64,000 bases of DNA from Fen-1258 sp041658245. Lineage in GTDB: Bacteria; Bacteroidota; Ignavibacteria; Ignavibacteriales; Melioribacteraceae. Shown here piece after piece: positions 28,235 through 36,953 of this stretch (position 1 is its first letter; each line of letters starts with the position of its first letter). The stretch is taken from the NCBI GenBank assembly GCA_041658245.1, contig JBBAAM010000003.1, positions 1 through 64,000 of the forward strand, written 5' to 3'. Under the pieces are notes generated by a model. That model worked only from the letters and a program-made list of their open reading frames with translations, was not told the DNA's origin and did no database searches. Position numbers and translations under genes: made by a program.

Positions 28235-29372
28235 TTTCTTTTTTCAGTAAAAGTTTGAGGTAAAGATTTTCTGTTTCATTTATCATATTAGAAATATTAA
28301 AGTCGCGTACAACTTTTTCATAAGCATTTGATGCTATTACTTTGCAGAATTCATTATCCTCTAAGAGGCGAATTAATGCTAAAGAAAGGGCAGTTGAATT
28401 CTTTGGGGGAACGAGTATTCCATCTTTACCGGATTCAATTATTTCAACAGTCCCGTTTACTTCTGTTGCTACAATCGGTTTCTTGGCTGCCATCGCTTCA
28501 AGAATAACAAGCGGTAATCCCTCCCATAATGAGGGTAAAACAAAGATATCCATTTGCGCCAAAAGTTCGGGGATATCTTTTTGATTTCCCATAAAAGAAT
28601 ATGAATTATACACTCCATTTTTCTTAGCTAGTGATTCTAGACTACCTCGTAGCTCTCCATCGCCAATTAATACAAACTTAACATTTGGAAATTTTTCAAG
28701 TACTGATTTAGAACCATCAATTAAATACTCATACCCCTTTTGATAATGGAGACGCCCCACCGAACCAATAATAATAGAATCATTTTCATTTTTTAGGTTG
28801 ATCTTAAAATCTGAATTCTTGTTAGTAAGGGAAAATTTTTCAACGTCAACGCCATTATGTATTACAATAGAATTTTCCTTTTTAACAATTCCTTCTTTTA
28901 ATCCAATTTCGAAATCCTTTTGAGCGACACAAATTGTGCAATCAGTAAATCTTAATAAGAATCTATCAATAAATTTATATAATCTCCCCAAAATTTTTTT
29001 ATCAAAATTTAAATAGTGAATTCCATGATAAGTATGAACGACTACTCCTTTGTAATTAATTATCGAAGCCAGTCTTCCATAAAAGCCCGCTGTACCGCCA
29101 TGTGTATGTATAATATCGGCAGAAACCTTTTTTAGAAGAAGATATGTTGATATAAATGATTTTACACTTAGACTATTGGAAATATCGAGCCGATGAACTT
29201 TGATATTATTTTTTCTAAGTTCATCAACCAGATAGCCATTTTCCTCACATGCAACCTCAATTTTGAATTTTGATTTATCAATTTTTTGAACAAGCCAAAG
29301 TAAATGCTGCTGCCCTCCGCCTATCTTAGCTTCATCAATCAACATTAATATTTTTATTTTGATATTCCTCAA
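28227..29372 (-). CDS. GT4 family glycosyltransferase
   Basis: This is a 381-residue GT-B enzyme with the N-terminal IGGGQQHLLWLV motif near residue 17, IIHTHGGTAGFYGRLAS near 89, and VVHTYHGIHYLNF near 110. It also has HNGVDVEKFS near 172, IGSVGRLHYQKGYEYLI near 200, and the catalytic PSLWEGLPLVILEAMAAKKP near 278-297. It overlaps the flippase gene by eight bases and the upstream GT2 gene by four (ATGA-type), so the three minus-strand genes form one unit. Donor and acceptor are unknown. Confidence 0.93.
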   Translation of the reverse strand: MRNIKIKILMLIDEAKIGGGQQHLLWLVQKIDKSKFKIEVACEENGYLVDELRKNNIKVHRLDISNSLSVKSFISTYLLLKKVSADIIHTHGGTAGFYGRLASIINYKGVVVHTYHGIHYLNFDKKILGRLYKFIDRFLLRFTDCTICVAQKDFEIGLKEGIVKKENSIVIHNGVDVEKFSLTNKNSDFKINLKNENDSIIIGSVGRLHYQKGYEYLIDGSKSVLEKFPNVKFVLIGDGELRGSLESLAKKNGVYNSYSFMGNQKDIPELLAQMDIFVLPSLWEGLPLVILEAMAAKKPIVATEVNGTVEIIESGKDGILVPPKNSTALSLALIRLLEDNEFCKVIASNAYEKVVRDFNISNMINETENLYLKLLLKKENA

Positions 29373-30181
29373 TTCGTTTTGCCTGATATTTTCAAGTATG
29401 CTTTCAGTAATATTTGCTCAAATTTTGTTTTGTGTTTCTTATAATAGATCAGCTGACTTTCGCGGTATTTCCTGTTAAGAAATTCTCTGTTGGGCTCGTT
29501 AAGACTTGCGCCACGCAAATGAATTAGAGATGATTCGGAAAAAAAAACAACTTTTTTACCCGAATCATTAACGCGTTTACACAGATCTTTGTCTTCAAAA
29601 TACATAAAGAATGATTCGTCAAATCCATTCATTTCTAAAAACAATTTTTTTTTAATAAATAAGGCGGCTCCTGTTACCCATCCAGTAAATTCCTTCTTTA
29701 CATATTTTTTCTTGAGATAGTTCAGCACCAATTTGTTCTTCTTATCAACCAGAGCGTAAAATAATTTATCTGCAAATTCGACGAATACCGAAGGTAGTTT
29801 TCCATACGATAATTGTAATGACCCATCGGGATTATAAAGTTTTGGTCCGATAATTCCAATTGAAGAGTCTTTATAAAATTCTGCTTCAATCTTAGATATG
29901 AACTCTGAGGTTGTTACCGTATCATTATTAAGAAAGAGTAAAATATCTCCTAAGGATTTTTGAACAGCCAGATTATTTGCCTTTCCAAATCCAATATTTT
30001 TATCGAGACAAATTAATTTGAGGTTAGGAATGTCTTTTGCAAAATCAACCGCGTTCGGTTCCGTTGAACCGTTATCTACCAGAATAATTTCATAGTTACA
30101 GGTATGATATTTTCTAAATGATACGATAGCTGTATGAGTTAGCAGGCTGTTATTGTATTGGACGATTATTACGGAAATCAT
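29369..30181 (-). CDS. GT2 family glycosyltransferase
   Basis: This is a 270-residue inverting GT-A enzyme beginning MISVIIVQYNN. It has ILVDNGSTEPNA near residue 33, the DXD-like LFLNNDTVT near 84, and FFMYFEDKDLCKRVNDSG near 192, the catalytic-base region of rhamnosyltransferase-like GT2 proteins. It is the first gene of the minus-strand trio 30181-26699. The 195-base gap to the divergent sugar-transferase gene is AT-rich and should hold both promoters. Confidence 0.92.
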   Translation of the reverse strand: MISVIIVQYNNSLLTHTAIVSFRKYHTCNYEIILVDNGSTEPNAVDFAKDIPNLKLICLDKNIGFGKANNLAVQKSLGDILLFLNNDTVTTSEFISKIEAEFYKDSSIGIIGPKLYNPDGSLQLSYGKLPSVFVEFADKLFYALVDKKNKLVLNYLKKKYVKKEFTGWVTGAALFIKKKLFLEMNGFDESFFMYFEDKDLCKRVNDSGKKVVFFSESSLIHLRGASLNEPNREFLNRKYRESQLIYYKKHKTKFEQILLKAYLKISGKTN

Positions 30182-30376
30182 TTTAACTTATTATTGACCG
30201 AAAAAGTTTTCCTAATTTTGTATGGACAGTAAACGAGCTTAGGGAGTCAGATTATTGCACTCTTTCTCTTTAAGTGGTATAATTACTTTCAAGCCACATT
30301 TAATTATTCTATTATAATTAAAAAAATTATTGTATAGAAGATTATATTATAGACACCTTTTAATTAAAGACCGCAT

Positions 30377-31777
30377 ATGATAGTAAACCAAAAATCACTT
30401 TACTCTATCAAACTAATGATAGATTTACTGCTGCTTAATATAACATTCTTTTTAGCTGCATGGCTTGCCCAGTCGCTGCACATTCTTTATCAAAGACCGT
30501 ATATGTTTTTTTTGCTGTTTACACTTAACATCGTATGGTATTTCACAACAAATGTAACTGATTTCTATGACAATTTTAGCCCGCATGAATTTTTCTTTCA
30601 AGCAACCATTATTTTTAAAAATGCTTTAGTTCAGATTGTTGCCGCTATTATTTTCATCTTTGTAAAAAAGGAAGATTTATTCACACGTAATTTTATCATC
30701 TTTTATTTTGTGTTTCTTGTTCTTCTTGTGGGTCTCAGAACAATCTCTTTCAGAATGATTCAAAGTGTACTGCGAGAAAAAGGTAAGTATATTAGAAATT
30801 TAGCCGTCATTGGCGCTAATAGTATTGGCATCGAGTTTATTAAGCTAGTTAAATCGAATCCGAATTTTGGTTTTAAGATCGTTGGATTTATTGATGAAAA
30901 CCCGAGTACAAGCGAAAAATATTTAGGCGGATTAGAAAGTCTAAGCGAGATTTTAATTGAACAAAAAATTGACGAAGTGGTAATTGCAATTCCAAACTGC
31001 GATTCTCACAAACTCAGCCGTATTATTAATATCTGCAACAAAAATGCTGTAAGAACGCATATCATACCAGATTATTTTCAGTTTCTCTCCAAAAAATTTA
31101 TATTGAGCACAATTGGAAATTTTCCAATTATTACCGTTCGCGATGAACCGCTGGCTGAGATTCAATGGCGATTTGTTAAGAGAACATTTGATATATTCTT
31201 CTCGCTTGCAGTATTGATTCTTGTTCTAAGCTGGTTGATTCCGTTGATTTCAATTATAGTTAAATTATCATCACGCGGATCAATCTTTTTTATTCAAGAC
31301 CGTATTGGCTTAAAGAATGAAAAATTCCGGTGTTTCAAATTCCGTTCGATGTACGTGGAGGAAAAAGTTCATGAAAATTATTTTAATCCAACAATCGAAA
31401 ACGACCAACGAGTTACGAAGATTGGGAAATTTTTAAGAAAATCTAATCTTGATGAAGTCCCCCAATTCTGGAATGTTCTTAAAGGAGAAATGTCTGTAGT
31501 TGGTCCCCGTCCTCATGCGGTTGCATTCAACCAAGAATACATTCAATATTTCAATGCTATTAAATTACGTCATCTGGTTAAACCCGGTCTAACAGGATGG
31601 GCTCAAATTCACGGGCTAAGAGGAGACGTTGCCGACCCGGACGAGAATAGAAAAAGAACCATTGAAAGAATTGAATATGATATCTGGTATATCGAGAATT
31701 GGAATTTTTGGTTAGATGTTCAGATCATACTTCTAACTATCTGGCAAATGTTAACACAAAATACTAAAGCGCATTAA
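30377..31777 (+). CDS. Undecaprenyl-phosphate sugar phosphotransferase (WcaJ/WbaP type)
   Basis: This is a 466-residue polyprenyl-phosphate hexose-1-phosphate transferase, which starts repeat-unit synthesis by loading a phosphosugar on undecaprenyl phosphate. Four hydrophobic segments lie at about residues 12-120. A Rossmann-like CoA_binding_3 domain follows at 140-240, then a helix at 270-297. The catalytic domain has CFKFRSMYV near 319, SNLDEVPQFWNVLKGEMS near 356, VVGPRPHAV near 374 and KPGLTGWAQIHGLRGD near 402. The ending is typical of the undecaprenyl-phosphate glucose phosphotransferase subgroup. It is the only plus-strand gene between the two inverted 99-bp repeats. Confidence 0.94.
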   Translation: MIVNQKSLYSIKLMIDLLLLNITFFLAAWLAQSLHILYQRPYMFFLLFTLNIVWYFTTNVTDFYDNFSPHEFFFQATIIFKNALVQIVAAIIFIFVKKEDLFTRNFIIFYFVFLVLLVGLRTISFRMIQSVLREKGKYIRNLAVIGANSIGIEFIKLVKSNPNFGFKIVGFIDENPSTSEKYLGGLESLSEILIEQKIDEVVIAIPNCDSHKLSRIINICNKNAVRTHIIPDYFQFLSKKFILSTIGNFPIITVRDEPLAEIQWRFVKRTFDIFFSLAVLILVLSWLIPLISIIVKLSSRGSIFFIQDRIGLKNEKFRCFKFRSMYVEEKVHENYFNPTIENDQRVTKIGKFLRKSNLDEVPQFWNVLKGEMSVVGPRPHAVAFNQEYIQYFNAIKLRHLVKPGLTGWAQIHGLRGDVADPDENRKRTIERIEYDIWYIENWNFWLDVQIILLTIWQMLTQNTKAH

Positions 31778-31790
31778 ATCAATCTGGCAA

Positions 31791-33857
31791 CTAAGCAATT
31801 TTATTTTTCTTGTTTTTTACAAAAGAAATACTGAGGGCAAGCATAAACCAAACCATAGTAATAATTTCATGATCGCCAAAATTCCATTCCGTCAATCCCG
31901 CAACAATAAAAGCAACAAACGATCCGGCTGCGCCAAGTGCGTAGGATGCTGCAAAAGGTTCGTCTTTAAGAACATAATAATTTTTTATGTGAATAATAAA
32001 AATCCTTAAGAGTAAAAACATCGCTGCAGTAAAACCAAAGATTCCCAAAGTTACCAACAGATGAATGTAATTATTGTGAAGATGTCCTTGAATTTCTTTA
32101 TCGAAATTTCTTTTGTACTGTTTATACGATTCAGCTAAATCAATATCGCCTACGCCAACTAACGGGTGATCCATAAAAATCAGCCATCCAGCTCTCCATA
32201 AAGCTAATCGCGAAAAATTTGAGGGGATATACAAATCAACCGAGCTTAATAACCGGCTTCTTTTTACTTGAGAGGCAAACAAGTTTCCGTTACCATAGGC
32301 AATACTTTTTGGCATAAAACCTAAATTGAAAAATGATTTGATATTGAGTTTATTCTTCAGTGGCAATTCCAATTCAACAATGTCTTTCCTGGTAGTTGTG
32401 ATGAATAATTTGTTTTCACTTTCAATTGCGCTGAAGGCACCGGATATTTTTTCGTTAACATCTGTAGTTACAATTTTATCAGACTCGATCGAATATAATT
32501 TGAGTCCGTTATTTTCCGAGACAATCAATTTAGAATCTTTGTAGAAAATTAGTTCGCTTGTATCGGAGAATTTCTTTGTGATTATTAATTTGTCGGGTAA
32601 AGAATTCTTCAAAGAGAATACGGTTAGTTCTTTGGACTTTGAGAACAGAATCACAAAAGATGAATCAACAAAAATCTTTTGGTAATCTCTTCCTATATTC
32701 TTTGAAAATCTAATTTTGTTTTTTATGTCGGAAGGATTTCTAAACACTGTTAAACCGCTATCGCTGTCAATCACGTAGATAAATCTGTTTGATACGCACC
32801 AGTCGCTTGTAAATCCGGGTGTTATGAATTCATCCACTCTTTTCAGTTTATTATTTGCGTCCTTATTCATCAGTACAAAACGGGTGTCTATCAAATTCGC
32901 AACATAAAAATCGTCTTGCCATTTTTTGAAATCTACGACAGGTGAACCAAGATCATATTTATCAAGAACATTATTATCTTGAAATTTTGTCAAACCATTC
33001 TCAAAATCACTTACGTAATACACATTACCTTCGGGAAGAACAGAATATGCTCGCCCCTCGGTTTTCAATTCGATTTTTGTAACTAATCCATTCTGTTTAT
33101 AAGAATAAATATGAATCTCACTAATATTCTTCTCGATGAATGCACTTGCGATTAGCAGCAATAATACAGGAATTAATAGAATCCTTTTTCTACCAAGTAC
33201 TATGACGAATAAAATTCCGGCAGCTGCACCCATCCATCCGGTTCGTTTGTATGTTGCAAGTAATGCTAAAAGGTTTATTATAAAAAAAACTAAAACTAAT
33301 ACTCGATATTTTCTCGACATCTTCTCGCTGATTAAAAAAGCAAAGAGAAAGACAAGTGAAAAACTCATTAGCTCGCTCGATGTAATCGGATACTGAAAAG
33401 TTGCTGGACCGGATTCATAAAGTTGATAAAAATTGTTTACGAAATAATTGTATGACAATCCAAGGTAAACAAACATCGTTGCCAGAGCAGCACCAAGATA
33501 AATAAGTGCAAACCGTTTTGTACTTTCAAAATCTTTTGCTGAATAAACAAAAGTATAAATGATGGGAATAAGAAAAAATCTTTTCAGAAGATTACGAAAT
33601 GAGTGAGCCGGATCTATAGAGAAGACTGTCGAAAGTATTTCTGCTGCGATATAAAAAAGAAATGCGTACTCAAGACCGGTTTTGTAAAAAGGATTTTCTC
33701 TGGTTAAGTAAAATCTGACTACAATGAAAATCAACGAGAAATAATAACCAATCTGATTTACAAAAATCGAATTAGTAAGACTCAAAAGAAAAACTATAGA
33801 AAAAAAATAAATAAGCTTATCTATGATGCTAATCATTCTATTATTTTGGTTGAGCAT
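31791..33857 (-). CDS. O-antigen ligase family protein with large soluble insert
   Basis: This 688-residue Wzy_C/WaaL-type membrane protein is unusually long (typically 400-450). Residues 1-240 hold about eight transmembrane helices, with the family motif YKRTGWMG at 203-210. Residues 550-680 resume the domain: RLALWRAGWLIFMDHPLVGVG (in two parts around 550-570), then GHLHNNYIHLLVTLG near 591-605 with the conserved His, and three last helices. Between them, residues about 245-547 form a roughly 300-residue soluble block with repeated strands (VYYVSDFENGLTKF, IYVIDSDSGLTVF, LIVSENNGLKLYS) resembling a beta-propeller. By topology it faces the periplasm. It should join polymer to lipid A-core or another acceptor. 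Confidence 0.85.
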   Translation of the reverse strand: MLNQNNRMISIIDKLIYFFSIVFLLSLTNSIFVNQIGYYFSLIFIVVRFYLTRENPFYKTGLEYAFLFYIAAEILSTVFSIDPAHSFRNLLKRFFLIPIIYTFVYSAKDFESTKRFALIYLGAALATMFVYLGLSYNYFVNNFYQLYESGPATFQYPITSSELMSFSLVFLFAFLISEKMSRKYRVLVLVFFIINLLALLATYKRTGWMGAAAGILFVIVLGRKRILLIPVLLLLIASAFIEKNISEIHIYSYKQNGLVTKIELKTEGRAYSVLPEGNVYYVSDFENGLTKFQDNNVLDKYDLGSPVVDFKKWQDDFYVANLIDTRFVLMNKDANNKLKRVDEFITPGFTSDWCVSNRFIYVIDSDSGLTVFRNPSDIKNKIRFSKNIGRDYQKIFVDSSFVILFSKSKELTVFSLKNSLPDKLIITKKFSDTSELIFYKDSKLIVSENNGLKLYSIESDKIVTTDVNEKISGAFSAIESENKLFITTTRKDIVELELPLKNKLNIKSFFNLGFMPKSIAYGNGNLFASQVKRSRLLSSVDLYIPSNFSRLALWRAGWLIFMDHPLVGVGDIDLAESYKQYKRNFDKEIQGHLHNNYIHLLVTLGIFGFTAAMFLLLRIFIIHIKNYYVLKDEPFAASYALGAAGSFVAFIVAGLTEWNFGDHEIITMVWFMLALSISFVKNKKNKIA

Positions 33858-34181
33858 AATGATGCCTGAAGTTTTTCAAATCTGACGAAATATATATTAT
33901 TGAAAAATTAAATGCCGATGTATTTTGACTTAATTAATCCATAAATCGAGTAAACTAAATACTGTTGGGGTGAACAGGCAGCAGATAAGAAAAAGTTGAC
34001 GAGCTTTATTCCAAGATAATTAGTGGGTAGGTGAAAATGGAGTACAAATAGTTATTCGTCAAACAGTTCATTAATGAGCTGCTTTCTCAAAACTATACTG
34101 CGCTCATTTGAATAGATCAAATTATTATTTTAAATTACTCTAAGAATAAAGGGAAGCTCGTTATAATATTAGATTCTCTTT
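33858..34181. other. AT-rich intergenic region without recognised gene
   Basis: These 324 bases lie between the divergent ligase and methyltransferase genes, before the 99-bp repeat. Both genes need promoters here, but I found no convincing TAnnTTTG or TTGACA/TATAAT pair. No open frame with a plausible start and composition was seen. I see nothing definite in it. Confidence 0.5.
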
Positions 34182-34280
34182 AGGACGGTTCTAAAAATTA
34201 TCGTATGTAAATATTTAACGCAGAGAACGCAAAGAAAACGCAAAGTCCGCAGAGGATATTGATATTTTTAGAACCGCCCT
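34182..34280. repeat. 99-bp palindromic element, copy 2 (inverted)
   Basis: This is a reverse-complement copy of the element at 26576-26674 and the same length. The ends GGTTCTAAAAAT (34187-34198) and ATTTTTAGAACC (34264-34275) are perfect inverted repeats, widened by AGGAC/GCCCT. The interior carries AACGCAGAGAACGCAAAG. It stands 21 bases before a methyltransferase start, so it lies in that gene's leader and could form a hairpin in the mRNA. Confidence 0.8.
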
Positions 34281-34301
34281 TTACTTTATCAAGGTTGAAA
34301 T

Positions 34302-35270
34302 ATGCAATGTAGAATCTGTGGCAATAAAATAAATAATCAACAATATGAAGCGCAAGAAATGATGCTTGGATATAGAGATGTCTTTCTTTATTTCCAATGC
34401 TCAATGTGCGATTGTCTGCAGATTGAAAGTTTCCCTTCAGATATTTCAAAGTATTACACCGATGGCTACTATTCATATAAATCAGTCTCGAATTTGAATA
34501 TAATTGAGAGGTTAGTGAAAAATTTGAGAAATGAATATGCTGTTTTCAATAGAGGAATTATTGGAAAACTATTTTATGCCAAATATCCGGCAATAGAGTA
34601 CAGATCACTTGCTCACATTTCGATAAGAAAAGACTGCAATATTCTTGATGTTGGATGTGGAGCAGGCATATTTTTACACGCCCTTCGTGAAATTGGATTT
34701 AAAAACCTTCTTGGAATTGATCCTTTTAATGAGAAAGATATTGAATATGGAAATGGTTTAAGAATTCAAAAAAAAAATATCCACGAGGTTCAAGGCAAAT
34801 GGGATGTGATAATGTTTCATCATTCGCTTGAACATATTCCCGACCAAGAAAAGATATTAAAAATTGCATCTGATTTATTAAAACCCGGCGGCTATTGTGT
34901 AATAAGAGTTCCGACTGTTTCTTCTTATGCATGGAAGAACTATGGAATGAAATGGGTACAGATAGATGCGCCAAGACATTTTTATCTTCATTCTATTAAG
35001 AGTATCGAAATTCTTTCTAAAAGAACAAACTTTGAGCTTAGCAACGTTATTTATGACTCGACAGCTTTTCAATTCTGGGGAAGTGAACAATATTTAATGA
35101 ACATACCACTAAATGACCTACACTCATATTTGATTAATCCCAAGAATTCTCTTTTTTCGAAAAAAGATATTTCAAAGTTTTCCAAACGTGCTAAGGAACT
35201 TAATGCTGCCAATCTGGGAGATCAGGCAGTTTTTTACTTAAAAAAACATTTGTCAAATAATCCCGGATAG
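34302..35270 (+). CDS. Zinc-ribbon class I SAM-dependent methyltransferase (paralogue)
   Basis: This is a 322-residue paralogue of the methyltransferase at 19122-20075, aligned along its whole length. Shared features are two Cys pairs (CRIC at residues 3-6, CSMC at about 32-35), EMMxGxRD near 19-26, and the SAM loop ILDVGCGAGIF near 113. Further shared blocks are HHSLEHIPD near 171, WVQxDAPRH near 219, and FQFWGSEQ near 255. The C-terminal half is especially conserved, so the substrates are probably related. The two genes sit 15 kb apart, each next to a palindromic element. A sugar or lipid-linked sugar methylation role is inferred from context. Confidence 0.88.
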   Translation: MQCRICGNKINNQQYEAQEMMLGYRDVFLYFQCSMCDCLQIESFPSDISKYYTDGYYSYKSVSNLNIIERLVKNLRNEYAVFNRGIIGKLFYAKYPAIEYRSLAHISIRKDCNILDVGCGAGIFLHALREIGFKNLLGIDPFNEKDIEYGNGLRIQKKNIHEVQGKWDVIMFHHSLEHIPDQEKILKIASDLLKPGGYCVIRVPTVSSYAWKNYGMKWVQIDAPRHFYLHSIKSIEILSKRTNFELSNVIYDSTAFQFWGSEQYLMNIPLNDLHSYLINPKNSLFSKKDISKFSKRAKELNAANLGDQAVFYLKKHLSNNPG

Positions 35271-35678
35271 TTGTAATGATTTCAGAAGAATCTGTTTTTA
35301 TTACTCTGATTTGTATTTCGATTGTTGATTAAATAAAAAATTTTGTGTTTTCAAAACTTCATTGTTTTTTTCTTTTTTCAATAACTTGCCAAAAATGTCC
35401 TATCACAATCAATGGGACAAGCGATACAGATGGTTCTTAACCAAACCGCAATACCTCTTGCCGACCGTTTCTTGGTGTCAAAAAAACATTGAATTTTTTT
35501 CGCGGTTTCTTTGCAATAATTGGAATACTATCAAAATTTGTAGATTTTTGTGTCATGCTTTTTATATTTAAAAATATTTCATTGTAAGAGAAAAATAAAA
35601 ACTAAAGTAATAGTATGTTTCCTACTAATCAGTTGTAAAATGAATTTCCATTGATCATTTATTTTGGATTAATTTAAA
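35271..35678. other. Intergenic region, no convincing gene
   Basis: 408 bases, strongly T-rich. A 69-codon frame at 35362-35571 includes an internal ATG followed by a Trp/Tyr/Lys-rich stretch, but there is no ribosome site and no recognisable domain, so I do not annotate it. No terminator with a U-run was seen after the methyltransferase and no clear promoter before lhgO. It might be the remnant of a lost gene. Confidence 0.4.
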
Positions 35679-36875
35679 ATGACATATGACGTGATTGTTG
35701 TTGGGGGAGGTATTGTCGGATTAGCTTCTGCGTTGAAGATTCTAGAAAAGAATCGCTCACTAAAACTACTTATACTGGAAAAAGAAAATAATGTAGCAAA
35801 ACATCAGACGGGAAATAACAGCGGTGTAATTCATTCCGGCATTTATTATAAACCCGGAAGTTTGAAAGCTCAGAATTGCGTTCGCGGATATAAAATGCTG
35901 ATTGATTTCTGCAACGAGAATCTAGTCCGTTATGATATTTGCGGGAAAGTGATTGTTGCAGTTACCGAGAAAGAAATTTCTTTAATGGAAAATATTCTTG
36001 ATCGTGGAAACAAGAATGGTCTTGTAGGATTAAAAAGATTAACACGTGAGGAAGTAAAAGAAATTGAACCGCACGTAGAGTGTGTTGCGGGAATTTTTGT
36101 TCCTCAAACCGGAATTATTGATTACAGCGAAGTATCGGAAAAATATCTTGAATTGATTAAACGCGCAGAAGGGAAAATAGAATTCAATACCGAAGTAAAA
36201 AATCTATTAATTAAGAATGATGAATGTGAAGTAATTACTTCGAAAGGTGTTTTCAAATCCAAAGTTATTGTAACATGTGCGGGATTATTTGCAGATAGAA
36301 TTACAAAAATGACTCATCCGGATTTGCAGTTACGTCTTGTTCCTTTCCGCGGTGAGTATTATAAATTGAAGAAAGAAAAAAATAATTTAGTGAATGCTCT
36401 CATTTATCCTGTACCCGATCCGGTTTTTCCGTTCTTAGGAGTTCATTTTACAAGAATGATAAATGGAGAAAGAGAATGCGGACCGAATGCAGTTCTTTCT
36501 TTTAAACGGGAAGGATATACAAAAACAAGTTTTAATTTACTCGATACTTTTGAAACTTTTTCCTGGAGCGGCTTTAATAAATTGATTAAAAAACATTGGA
36601 GAATGGGATTAGGCGAGTTTTACAGATCGTATAGCAAAAAAGCATTTGTGAAAGCTTTAAACAAATTGATACCAGAAGTAACTGCAGATGATCTTGCACC
36701 CGGCGGTGCCGGTGTCCGGGCTCAAGCATGCTTAAAAGACGGAAGTTTACTTGATGATTTTTATATTGTTGAAGATAAGAAAGTTGTTCATGTTTGTAAT
36801 GCACCTTCTCCTGCGGCTACCGCTTCGTTATCAATAGGAGATTTTATTTCTGATAAAGTTTTAACAAAATTGTAA
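35679..36875 (+). CDS. lhgO: L-2-hydroxyglutarate oxidase/dehydrogenase
   Basis: This is a 398-residue FAD-dependent oxidoreductase of the DAO family. It oxidises L-2-hydroxyglutarate to 2-oxoglutarate, passing electrons to the quinone pool in characterised homologues. It has the FAD loop VIVVGGGIVGLASALK at residues 5-20, and the family-specific HQTGNNSGVIHSGIYY near 46, with substrate-contacting His. It also has FRGEYYKLK near 222, and C-terminal GGAGVRAQACLKDGSLLDDF and NAPSPAATASLSIG. A metabolic repair enzyme inside a glycan cluster is out of place and suggests gene insertion or simple chromosomal neighbourhood. Confidence 0.92.
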   Translation: MTYDVIVVGGGIVGLASALKILEKNRSLKLLILEKENNVAKHQTGNNSGVIHSGIYYKPGSLKAQNCVRGYKMLIDFCNENLVRYDICGKVIVAVTEKEISLMENILDRGNKNGLVGLKRLTREEVKEIEPHVECVAGIFVPQTGIIDYSEVSEKYLELIKRAEGKIEFNTEVKNLLIKNDECEVITSKGVFKSKVIVTCAGLFADRITKMTHPDLQLRLVPFRGEYYKLKKEKNNLVNALIYPVPDPVFPFLGVHFTRMINGERECGPNAVLSFKREGYTKTSFNLLDTFETFSWSGFNKLIKKHWRMGLGEFYRSYSKKAFVKALNKLIPEVTADDLAPGGAGVRAQACLKDGSLLDDFYIVEDKKVVHVCNAPSPAATASLSIGDFISDKVLTKL

Positions 36876-36881
36876 AACTGT

Positions 36882-36904
36882 AACACAGATTCTTAATCTG
36901 TGTT
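36882..36904. repeat. Perfect 10-bp-stem palindrome
   Basis: AACACAGATT, a CTT spacer and AATCTGTGTT form a 10-bp perfect stem with a three-base loop just after lhgO. The bases following (GCGCAGATTAAGAATCTACGC around 36917-36937, broken here by natural variation) repeat the same CAGATTAAGAATCT theme. It probably belongs to a dispersed palindromic repeat family. It could act as a weak terminator, but no U-run follows. Confidence 0.55.
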
Positions 36905-36953
36905 ATTAAACAACCTGCGCAGATTAAGAATCTACGCTACAAAAAAATCTTAT

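Noticed and set aside
30194..30220. TTG and TAATTTTG as promoter of the sugar transferase at 30377
   Set aside because: Spacer is only 16 bases and the site is 157 bases from the gene; too weak to annotate.
33858..34181. Possible RNA gene in the gap between the ligase and methyltransferase genes
   Set aside because: No cloverleaf, no stable GC-rich fold and no recognised RNA motif.
35362..35571. 69-codon frame between the methyltransferase and lhgO
   Set aside because: No ribosome site, no recognisable domain, atypical Trp/Cys-rich composition; likely chance.
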